In this document: piece after piece, positions 1-4,505 of the stretch
Numbering within the stretch: the first letter of the stretch is position 1
Layout of the letters: each line of letters starts with the position of its first letter
Notes under the pieces: model-generated
Databases searched by the model: none
What the model was told of the DNA's origin: nothing
What the model saw: only the letters and a program-made list of their open reading frames with translations
Made by a program: the position numbers and the translations under genes
From: Desulfobacterales bacterium
GTDB lineage: Bacteria; Desulfobacterota; Desulfobacteria; Desulfobacterales; Desulfosalsimonadaceae
Direction: 5' to 3'
Assembly: GCA_007135795.1 (NCBI GenBank)
Contig: SLIE01000352.1
Coordinates: 1 to 5,126 of the forward strand
Length of the DNA stretch: 5,126 bases

Positions 1-509
1 CAACGCTTCAGCGTAAATATTTGTTCAACGAAATTTTCCCGCAGTCGTGGATCATGAAGCCTTCCCTCATCTTCGACAGGGGTCAGGGGAAAGTGCTCGA
101 TGAAGCGTCGGGCAAAAATTCCCCTTCCTTTTTTTTGGGGCATGTTCTTGTCATCGTATACCTTGACCTTCACAAGTCCGCTGCTGGGTGAGTCTTTTTT
201 GAAAATAAATCCGCACAAGTTTTCCCGTTCAAGTTCGGGTACCCGTGATTTTGCCCATCGGGTCATTTTTTCCGTATGATCGATCGATGTTTTGGATGTG
301 ACAAGACGCGGTTTTTCGGGATCACCCACGAGCCGCATGGCTTCCCGGGGGATGCCGAAACCGGCTTCGACTTCAGGGCATACCGGAACATAGGTGACAT
401 ACTGGCCGAGTGTATCCCGGAGAAAATGATCGAGTTTGTGTCCACCGTCATAACGGACGTTTTCTCCCAACAGGCATGAACTGATTCCCAAGGTGATCTT
501 CTCTTCCAT
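1..509 (-). CDS. DUF523/TudS-type iron-sulfur protein, probably fused to DUF1722 (partial, C-terminus beyond window)
   Basis: The reverse strand reads openly from an ATG at 509 to the window edge (169 residues), so the C-terminus is missing. Recognisable DUF523 blocks are SSCLLG (10-15) followed by VRYDGGHK (18-25), VCPEVEAGFGIPREAMRL (43-60), and LCGFIFKKDSPSSG (98-111). DUF523 includes TudS, a [4Fe-4S] enzyme that removes sulfur from 2-thiouracil; this activity is known for relatives, not shown here. The stretch KKGRGIFARRF...EGRLHDPRLRENFVEQIF (126-165) resembles the linker into a C-terminal DUF1722 (YbgA-like) domain, so the full protein is probably a DUF523-DUF1722 fusion. Candidate cluster ligands are C12, C44 and C99. 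The usual SPSC cysteine is serine here (S110). The start is supported by AAGGGG (517-522, reverse strand) about 8 nt upstream and by the family-typical N-terminus. The product is probably cytoplasmic. Family assignment is confident; substrate is unknown. Confidence 0.88.
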   Translation of the reverse strand, partial: MEEKITLGISSCLLGENVRYDGGHKLDHFLRDTLGQYVTYVPVCPEVEAGFGIPREAMRLVGDPEKPRLVTSKTSIDHTEKMTRWAKSRVPELERENLCGFIFKKDSPSSGLVKVKVYDDKNMPQKKGRGIFARRFIEHFPLTPVEDEGRLHDPRLRENFVEQIFTLKR

Positions 510-516
510 TTTAATT

Positions 517-522
517 CCCCTT
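517..522 (-). promoter_or_regulatory. Ribosome binding site of the DUF523 gene
   Basis: AAGGGG on the reverse strand lies about 7-8 nt before the ATG at 509. It supports that start codon. Confidence 0.6.
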
Positions 523-552
523 TTATTTGGGATTTTTTGCATGGATGATATT

Positions 553-581
553 AATATATAATATTATTAATGAAGCAGCAA
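553..581 (-). promoter_or_regulatory. Possible sigma-70 promoter for the DUF523 gene
   Basis: On the reverse strand a weak -35, TTGCTG (576-581), lies 17 nt from a good -10, TATATT (553-558). This would give a leader of about 36 nt before the ATG at 509. The -10 falls inside an AT-rich imperfect palindrome (550-571, arms ATTAATA/TATTAAT). That palindrome could be an operator or simply low-complexity DNA. The weak -35 keeps confidence modest. Confidence 0.35.
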
Positions 582-587
582 AAGGAT

Positions 588-747
588 AAAATTACGGCTT
601 TGTAAAAAGTCCGATATCTTCGTTACGAAATCCCTCAGAATTTGCGGCTTACACCTTGTAGGCATACACGTACACTTCAGTACGATGCATTCTTCGGGAT
701 TGCGCAAGCCTTGGTATTGAACTGTTCACGATGACTTCGATGATTTT
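588..747. repeat. 160-bp degenerate long palindrome (MITE-like or intergenic repeat remnant)
   Basis: The two halves are imperfect reverse complements over about 70 nt. The left arm starts AAAATTACGGCTTTGTAAAA and contains AAATCCCTCAGAAT (628-641). The reverse complement of the right arm starts AAAATCATCGAAGTCATCGT and contains CAATCCCGAAGAAT. Within the arms, GTAAAAAGTCCGATATC aligns with GTGAACAGTTCAATACC. Near the centre is a small hairpin, GTAC-ACTTCA-GTAC (670-683). No reading frame is present. From memory, intergenic palindromes with TTTGTAAAAAGTC-like ends are common and multi-copy in Desulfobacteraceae-type genomes. The many arm mismatches suggest an old, decaying copy. It lies between two divergently oriented genes. 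Confidence 0.6.
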
Positions 748-779
748 ATTTTTACTTTAACGGGATTTTTTATTTTGCC

Positions 780-1265
780 ATGATGATACGAGAAGTGATT
801 AAGATTAATGCGCCTGTTGAAACCGTCTGGCAGGTTTTTACCGAAACCGGGAACTGGTCCGACTGGAACACGGTATGCCGGGATTGCCGCCTGGAAAACG
901 GGGAAGCCATGGCAAAAGGCGGGTGTTTATCGTTTGCCTTGAGCCCCTTTATATTTCCAGTCCGGATTGCACCGGTAATCGAGAGGTTTATCGAAGGAAA
1001 GATTGTTACCTGGTCCGGATCAAAGTGGGGGATTCATGCCAGGCATACGTTTCTTTTTAAACGGGTTGACGATTGGACATCGCTGGAAAGTGTTGAAACT
1101 TTTTCCGGCCCGATGTTGTGGCCTGCGCGTGTGGCCGGTGTGCAGACACGGCTTCATGAACTGACAAAAAAATTGTTGTCCGCAATTAAGACTGAAGCTG
1201 AGGGCCGGGCGAAGAACAGAAATAAAGATAAAGCGATTGCCTACGAAACACACGGAAAAATGTAA
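780..1265 (+). CDS. START/SRPBCC-superfamily (polyketide cyclase/dehydrase-like) ligand-binding protein
   Basis: A 161-residue protein with the N-terminal signature of the SRPBCC (Bet v1/START-like) fold: a first strand IREVIKINAP (3-12), the helix VETVWQVFTETGNWSDWN (13-30), then alternating strands. The C-terminal region (about 115-145, WPARVAGVQTRLHELTKKLL) is the long amphipathic helix that closes the hydrophobic cavity in this fold. A lysine/arginine-rich tail follows. Members bind hydrophobic ligands or act as cyclases, hydratases or lipid carriers; nothing in the sequence identifies the ligand. There is no signal peptide, so it is probably cytoplasmic. The start is an ATG doublet (780 or 783). 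No clear Shine-Dalgarno sequence precedes it, only a distant CGGGA, so either Met is possible. The gene stands alone, convergent with the HDOD gene and divergent from the DUF523 gene. Confidence 0.85.
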   Translation: MMIREVIKINAPVETVWQVFTETGNWSDWNTVCRDCRLENGEAMAKGGCLSFALSPFIFPVRIAPVIERFIEGKIVTWSGSKWGIHARHTFLFKRVDDWTSLESVETFSGPMLWPARVAGVQTRLHELTKKLLSAIKTEAEGRAKNRNKDKAIAYETHGKM

Positions 1266-1367
1266 AAAAATTATAACGCCCGCACCGGCGGCAAAGATTT
1301 CTCGATTTGGTTTTCCTGAGTTTAAATTCTGTTTTGGTTTCTCGCTATATAGATATCTGAAGGCGTA
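1266..1367. other. Convergent intergenic spacer without a recognisable terminator
   Basis: This 102-nt gap separates the ends of the SRPBCC gene (plus) and the HDOD gene (minus). It holds a weak GC-rich patch (CGCCCGCACCGGCGGC) and an 8-bp palindrome, AGATATCT. Neither forms a stable stem followed by a T tract, so termination here is unexplained. Confidence 0.4.
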
Positions 1368-2408
1368 TCATGAAGCAAACTGGCTAACTGATTCTGCTGC
1401 CTCCATAGAAATTTTATTTATATCTTCATGCGAAACACCTAAAAAATCGATTGCCCCTTCTTCGATTTCATAAAGATAATCGTCATCTTCATACCCGGCC
1501 CCACTCATTCGTGCCGACTGATCAGCCACGTGAAGGATGAATGCAAGCAAATTGTCACCGGATTTCGAAGGGGTGTGATGATAGCGGATGGCATTGCTTA
1601 TGATATCGGGAAAATTCCATTTTTTACAGACTTCATAAGCGATTTCCGCATGGTTGAAGGCAAAAAAGCGGTCTTCGGCATCCAGGAAGGTTTTTTCTTC
1701 CGTTTCCATGAAGGAAACAATATCAATCTTATGTTCCATGATGTAGGGGTCGAGGATTATTTTCCCGATGTCATGAATCAGGCCTGCCGTGTAAGCTTCA
1801 TTGGCCAGGGCGGAATTGTTCATCCCGGCAATTAGCTTGGAACCAAATGCCACTGTCAGGGAGTGCTCCCACAAATCCCTGCTGTCGTATTCGTATCCGG
1901 GGAGCTTCCCATCGAGGGTGCCTTCGGCACCCGCAACGGTTACAATTTCGCCCAGTGTTTTATATCCCAGTACGACAGATGCATGTTGAACCGATGATAT
2001 TTTACCACCCATGCCGTAATAAGCGGAATTTGCAATTCTCAGTACCTTGGCGGCAAGAGCCTGGTCTGTTTCGATTTCTCTCGCAATTTCAATGGCATTC
2101 GAATCAGGTGAAGAGATGAGGTCCTGTACCTTGAATACTACTTGTGGCAAGGGCGGAAGTTTTTCTATGCTTGCAACAATTTTGTCTTTGAGTTTTTGTC
2201 CGTTGTTCTCGGTTACCGTATAACAATCTCCTGCTGATCCGTCTGCTGGAACAGCTTTGATTATATCAGCACCCGCTTTGATTTTTTCCGGATCGATTTT
2301 GAGTTTCATATCACATCCCTTGCATCTGAATGTGACGATCCGGTCTTTTGGAACCTGGCTTTCAAGTGCTTTGTATGATTTGCCGCAGTTGATACATTCG
2401 ATAATCAT
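1368..2408 (-). CDS. Zinc-ribbon HDOD-domain signalling protein
   Basis: A 346-residue protein in two parts. Residues 1-40 form a small zinc ribbon with two CxxC knuckles (C5/C8 and C29/C32). This resembles the MJ0042-type finger that often starts deltaproteobacterial regulators. After a linker (about 41-75), an HDOD domain runs from LPPLPQVVFKV (84-94) to about 300. It includes ANSAYYG (126-132), H182, the HDIGK metal motif (212-216), HAEIAYEV (253-260), YHH (276-278) and HVADQ (293-297). HDOD proteins are HD-superfamily relatives used in signalling, motility and cyclic-nucleotide circuits; many are non-catalytic, but here the HD motif and several histidines are retained. The acidic C-terminus (306-346) is unassigned. 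The start is fixed by the zinc ribbon beginning at Met1 (MIIECINCG). The Shine-Dalgarno sequence is weak (AGGT about 12 nt upstream). The product is probably cytoplasmic, and no partner gene is adjacent. Confidence 0.92.
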   Translation of the reverse strand: MIIECINCGKSYKALESQVPKDRIVTFRCKGCDMKLKIDPEKIKAGADIIKAVPADGSAGDCYTVTENNGQKLKDKIVASIEKLPPLPQVVFKVQDLISSPDSNAIEIAREIETDQALAAKVLRIANSAYYGMGGKISSVQHASVVLGYKTLGEIVTVAGAEGTLDGKLPGYEYDSRDLWEHSLTVAFGSKLIAGMNNSALANEAYTAGLIHDIGKIILDPYIMEHKIDIVSFMETEEKTFLDAEDRFFAFNHAEIAYEVCKKWNFPDIISNAIRYHHTPSKSGDNLLAFILHVADQSARMSGAGYEDDDYLYEIEEGAIDFLGVSHEDINKISMEAAESVSQFAS

Positions 2409-2482
2409 AAGTTCTTTAGTACCTGATATTTGGTTTTTTAATCATTCAAGTCAGCTTGACAATACAAGCCATTAACGTTCGT

Positions 2483-2511
2483 AATATACTCGGGTCATGA
2501 TTTTTTGTCAA
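2483..2511 (-). promoter_or_regulatory. Near-consensus sigma-70 promoter of the HDOD gene
   Basis: On the reverse strand a perfect -35, TTGACA (2506-2511), is followed after exactly 17 nt by TATATT (2483-2488). Transcription would start near 2476, giving a leader of roughly 68 nt before the ATG at 2408. This is the best promoter match in the window and suggests substantial constitutive expression. Confidence 0.7.
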
Positions 2512-2529
2512 CTAAAGGCAAAATATAGT

Positions 2530-2895
2530 TTAACTTCTTTTTGTTTCCATTAGAGTACTATGTAATATGCAATTCGGCTCTGACCATTTCGATGCCACCA
2601 GGTGCTTCAAACCCATCGAAGCCAGAGCTTTTGACGACGAGTACAGGATGATCGTCCTGGTTTCCTGTTTTTTGGTTCGGGTCTCCAGTTCCTCAGCAGC
2701 TTCAAGCATCCGGCGCGCAACTGCCGCTTTCGTGTCATTTTCCGATGCTTTCCTGAATAACACAATCGTCCCGGCAAAGAAATGCGTGGCAACAAGACAT
2801 AGCGAAGAGATTGGTCTTTTTACGAAGTTGTAAAAAGTAGTATTGACATATTTCGAACGACTATTACTGTATGTATAGAAGGCTAATGGTTTCAC
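2530..2895 (-). CDS. Doubtful small hypothetical protein or decayed gene fragment
   Basis: An open frame of 121 codons that I do not recognise. The middle (residues about 35-100) reads like real coding sequence: codons mostly end in G or C, and it encodes a charged, helix-prone stretch (KAAVARRMLEAAEELETR). The opposite-strand frame (2567-2833) is serine-rich, as expected for the antisense of such a helix. Against it, the ATG at 2895 lacks a Shine-Dalgarno sequence and no good promoter precedes it. The first 20 or so codons come from AT-rich DNA and cross the hairpin at 2816-2837, which looks like a repeat boundary. The real part, if any, may be a remnant confined to about 2545-2810. No function is proposed. 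Confidence 0.25.
   Translation of the reverse strand: MKPLAFYTYSNSRSKYVNTTFYNFVKRPISSLCLVATHFFAGTIVLFRKASENDTKAAVARRMLEAAEELETRTKKQETRTIILYSSSKALASMGLKHLVASKWSEPNCILHSTLMETKRS
2816..2837. repeat. Perfect inverted repeat sharing a core with the 588-747 palindrome
   Basis: CTTTTTAC (2816-2823) and GTAAAAAG (2830-2837) pair perfectly around a six-base loop, GAAGTT. The right arm plus flanks, TTGTAAAAAGT (2828-2838), is identical over 11 bp to 600-610 in the left end of the 588-747 palindrome. It may be two abutting termini of the same repeat family left after internal loss. Confidence 0.45.
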
Positions 2896-3052
2896 ATGTC
2901 ATCTAATGGCTCTATTAATTTCTGAAATACGTTATATATAAAATGAATTTTGATCGTATCCTGAAAGAAAAAAGGATCGAGTGCAAAAAAAAGTCGGTAT
3001 GCTTCAATGGTTTCTCTTGTATTTTAATCAATACGAGATGAATAAAGAATAG
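2838..3052. other. AT-rich non-coding stretch with two hairpins
   Basis: No credible gene is visible. One imperfect hairpin pairs TCG-t-ATCCT (2954-2962) with AGGATCGA (2973-2980). A second pairs TCTTGTATT (3015-3023) with AATACGAGA (3030-3038), a 9-bp stem with one G-U pair and a six-base loop. Neither is followed by a T tract, so neither is a good intrinsic terminator. They could be structured RNA, operators or chance. Confidence 0.35.
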
Positions 3053-3081
3053 TTGAAAATAACCGGAATCATTTTTATTAT
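3053..3081 (+). promoter_or_regulatory. Sigma-70-type promoter of the PrcB-like/rubredoxin/rubrerythrin cluster
   Basis: TTGAAA (3053-3058) lies 17 nt from TATTAT (3076-3081), each one mismatch from consensus. Transcription would start near 3088, giving a leader of about 34 nt. It is well placed to drive the gene at 3122 and probably the two genes after it. Confidence 0.6.
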
Positions 3082-3121
3082 ATGCATAGAGACCAATGCG
3101 CCGTAATAATGGATAAGTCTA

Positions 3122-3631
3122 ATGAAATTAAATGTTTTCTCGATTTTTACAGCTATCTTTATTATCTCCACCCCCTTTTGGTTTAACGGGTGTCGGGTAT
3201 CCGAAAAAACGGTGAATGTAAGGATTCTCGAAAGCGGGGCTTACTCAGGGATAACGGATGAGAAGAATGCTTTTATGATCATTGCGAATCGCGAAGAGCT
3301 ATATGAATTGCTTGAATCCCTTTATGCGCGTCGCGCGCCAATGCCGGAGCCGCTGCCGGTTGAATTTGAAACTCAAATCATCGCGGCTGCCTTTATGGGG
3401 GAAAAGCCCACAGCCGGGTATGGTATCTTTTTTGAGGAAATCGGTAAGATAATAGATGATACCCTGAACATCATCGTTATCATGACGTCGCCTCCCGAAG
3501 ATCGGTTTACGGCTCAGGTTCTTACCAGTCCTTATGTTTTGGCCGCTATCGAACGGAATGATTACAGTCACATTGTATTTCGGGATACCGAGGGCAATGT
3601 GCTGCAAACGCTGGATGTACCGAAACAGTAG
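3122..3631 (+). CDS. Exported PrcB C-terminal-domain-like protein (possible lipoprotein)
   Basis: A 169-residue protein. Residues 1-24 form a signal sequence: a short basic start (MKLN), then a hydrophobic stretch (VFSIFTAIFIISTPFWF), ending at NGC24. The C24 context (F-N-G-C) is only a degenerate lipobox, so lipoprotein processing is likely but not certain. Residues about 50-153 match the pattern of the PrcB_C domain: a helix (REELYELLESLYA), then ETQIIAAAFMGEKPTAGYGI (83-102), then TSPPEDRFTAQVLTSPYVLAAI (122-143). The family is named for PrcB, a small lipoprotein of the Treponema denticola dentilisin protease complex; most members are uncharacterised. There is no protease gene nearby. The start is supported by a weak GGATAAG at 3111-3117, by the signal sequence and by the upstream promoter. 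The stop is 39 nt before the rubredoxin start, so co-transcription is plausible. Confidence 0.8.
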   Translation: MKLNVFSIFTAIFIISTPFWFNGCRVSEKTVNVRILESGAYSGITDEKNAFMIIANREELYELLESLYARRAPMPEPLPVEFETQIIAAAFMGEKPTAGYGIFFEEIGKIIDDTLNIIVIMTSPPEDRFTAQVLTSPYVLAAIERNDYSHIVFRDTEGNVLQTLDVPKQ

Positions 3632-3657
3632 TGGCCGCTGTAACCTTTTTTTAAGAC

Positions 3658-3662
3658 AGGAG
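3658..3662 (+). promoter_or_regulatory. Ribosome binding site of the rubredoxin gene
   Basis: AGGAG lies 8 nt before the ATG at 3671. It fixes the start and suggests efficient translation. Confidence 0.75.
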
Positions 3663-3670
3663 TCGGGACA

Positions 3671-3868
3671 ATGCCAAAGCCAGAAGAGATGTATCAATGC
3701 CAGACCACCAATTGCGGGTGTATTTTTAACCCGGAGAAAGGGGATCGCAAAGGTAAGATTCAAAAGGGTGTCCAGTTTGAAGAACTTCCGGAAGATTGGA
3801 AGTGTCCGGTTTGTGGGGCAAGCAAAAAAGCCTTCAAACCATTGGGAGAGCCGAAGGCTTCCGAATAA
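3671..3868 (+). CDS. Rubredoxin with C-X4-C first knuckle (variant, 65 aa)
   Basis: A small cytoplasmic electron carrier with a mononuclear Fe(Cys)4 centre. Family landmarks are MYQC (7-10), FNPEKGD (19-25), GVQFEELPEDWKCPVCGASKKAF (33-55). The second knuckle is the usual C45-P-V-C48-G. The first is not: instead of C-X2-C-G-Y it reads C10-Q-T-T-N-C15-G-C17, so two residues are inserted between the ligands and the usual aromatic residue after C-G is replaced by a fifth cysteine, C17. I recall type-2 rubredoxins with C-X4-C spacing in Desulfovibrio, so this looks like a functional variant and not a broken gene. The short C-terminal tail (56-65) is charged. The gene lies 73 nt upstream of a diiron protein with no rubredoxin domain, making it the obvious candidate electron donor. 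Confidence 0.95.
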   Translation: MPKPEEMYQCQTTNCGCIFNPEKGDRKGKIQKGVQFEELPEDWKCPVCGASKKAFKPLGEPKASE

Positions 3869-3890
3869 TTTGATAGATAAAGATGGTACA

Positions 3891-3917
3891 CGATCGTTTG
3901 ATCGGCGAAATGGCCGA
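3891..3917 (+). other. Overlapping short inverted repeats between the rubredoxin and diiron genes
   Basis: CGATC-GTTT-GATCG (3891-3904) and TCGGC-GAAATG-GCCGA (3902-3917) share three bases and so cannot both form. They sit in the 73-nt spacer just upstream of the Shine-Dalgarno sequence at 3931. They might shape mRNA stability or relative expression, but such short stems can arise by chance. Confidence 0.3.
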
Positions 3918-3930
3918 AACCCCGAGAGAC

Positions 3931-3936
3931 AGGAGA
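3931..3936 (+). promoter_or_regulatory. Ribosome binding site that fixes the start of the diiron gene
   Basis: AGGAGA ends 5 nt before the ATG at 3942. Because the frame stays open far upstream to 3534, this site decides that translation starts at 3942. Confidence 0.8.
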
Positions 3937-3941
3937 TTAAA

Positions 3942-4412
3942 ATGGGATTCAAGGACTTGAACGAAATATTGGATTTTGCCATTGAAAAAGAGCAGGAAGC
4001 CGTTGACTTTTATCATATGGTTGCAGATCACGAGGAAATGTCAGGATCCAGGGAGATGTTTCAGGAATTTGCCTCGGAGGAATTGAAGCACAAGAAGATG
4101 CTGGAAGGGATGAAGGCGAAAGATGATCCTGACGAGGCCTTGAAGGAATACAGACTTAAATGGATAACGGATATCAAGCGTAGTGATTATCTTACGGACA
4201 TCGAGTATCACAAGGGTATGAACTATCGTGAAATACTTCATTTGGCAATGAAGCGTGAAGAAAAGGCGCTTAAATTTTATAATGATCTCAGAGAAACTGC
4301 CGAAGACGATGGTGCGAAAAAGTTGTTTAACGTCCTTTGCCAGGAGGAAGCAAAGCACAAGTTGTCACTGGAGAGTATTTATGACGATTTTATGGCCAAC
4401 CTGGGTGATTGA
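3942..4412 (+). CDS. Rubrerythrin/ferritin-like diiron protein lacking a rubredoxin domain
   Basis: A 156-residue four-helix diiron protein. It shows an internal duplication: E17-x-x-A-x-x-F-Y24 with E47-L-K-H50 in the first half, and E106-x-x-A-x-x-F-Y113 with E136-A-K-H139 in the second. This gives the full set of likely iron ligands (E17, E47, H50, E106, E136, H139). Classical rubrerythrins reduce hydrogen peroxide in anaerobes and carry a C-terminal rubredoxin domain of about 40 residues. Here the protein ends soon after the last ligand helix (IYDDFMANLGD), with no CxxC pair; its single cysteine is C133. The separate rubredoxin immediately upstream probably supplies electrons. Peroxide reduction is inferred; ferritin-like oxidase or iron-handling roles are possible. 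The Shine-Dalgarno sequence and conserved N-terminus set the start at 3942; an in-frame extension upstream overlaps the rubredoxin gene and is rejected. Cytoplasmic. Confidence 0.92.
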   Translation: MGFKDLNEILDFAIEKEQEAVDFYHMVADHEEMSGSREMFQEFASEELKHKKMLEGMKAKDDPDEALKEYRLKWITDIKRSDYLTDIEYHKGMNYREILHLAMKREEKALKFYNDLRETAEDDGAKKLFNVLCQEEAKHKLSLESIYDDFMANLGD

Positions 4413-4436
4413 TTGTTATTAAATATTCTCGATGAA

Positions 4437-4471
4437 CCCGCAGGGGCGAACCAGTGGTTTACTCCTGCGGG
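4437..4471. terminator. Strong hairpin between convergent genes, possible bidirectional terminator
   Basis: CCCGCAGG (4437-4444) pairs with CCTGCGGG (4464-4471). The stem extends to 10 bp with a G-U and a G-C pair (4445-4446 with 4462-4463). The loop holds a nested hairpin, AACC-AGT-GGTT (4449-4459). It starts 24 nt after the diiron gene stop and lies 35 nt beyond the stop of the opposing gene. Neither side has a proper T tract, so intrinsic termination is uncertain; it may instead block RNA decay. Confidence 0.5.
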
Positions 4472-4501
4472 ATATTGGTCGGACATACGGTATTCAATAT
4501 C
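4471..4501. repeat. Second inverted repeat stacked on the terminator-like hairpin
   Basis: GATATTG (4471-4477) and CAATATC (4495-4501) are perfect complements around a 17-nt loop. The left arm abuts the end of the 4437-4471 stem, so transcripts from either side could carry two adjacent hairpins. Confidence 0.4.
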
Positions 4502-4505
4502 TGCT

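Noticed and set aside
263..479. Small frames on both strands at the DUF523 gene
   Set aside because: They overlap the strongly supported DUF523 reading frame in other phases.
1530..1989. Plus-strand frames inside the HDOD gene
   Set aside because: They are antisense shadows of the HDOD coding sequence, which has clear motifs throughout.
2456..2487. TTGACA with TAATAT on the plus strand, divergent from the HDOD promoter
   Set aside because: The spacing is 20 nt, too long for a normal sigma-70 promoter, and there is no credible plus-strand gene downstream.
2567..2833. An 88-codon plus-strand frame
   Set aside because: It is serine-rich low-complexity sequence as expected from the antisense of a Glu/Ala-rich helix, and it has no ribosome binding site.
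2843..2873. TTGACA on the plus strand as a promoter
   Set aside because: No acceptable -10 lies 16-18 nt downstream; the best candidates match only about half of the consensus.
2943..3041. A 32-codon plus-strand frame (MNFDRILKEKRIECKKK...)
   Set aside because: There is no Shine-Dalgarno sequence, it spans two hairpins in AT-rich DNA, and the length is within chance expectation.
3534..3941. In-frame N-terminal extension of the diiron protein
   Set aside because: It overlaps the PrcB-like gene end and the entire rubredoxin gene in another frame. The family start and a strong AGGAGA site are at 3942.
3299..3982. A 227-codon open frame on the minus strand
   Set aside because: It runs antisense across three well-supported genes (PrcB-like, rubredoxin, diiron), has no family resemblance and no Shine-Dalgarno sequence.
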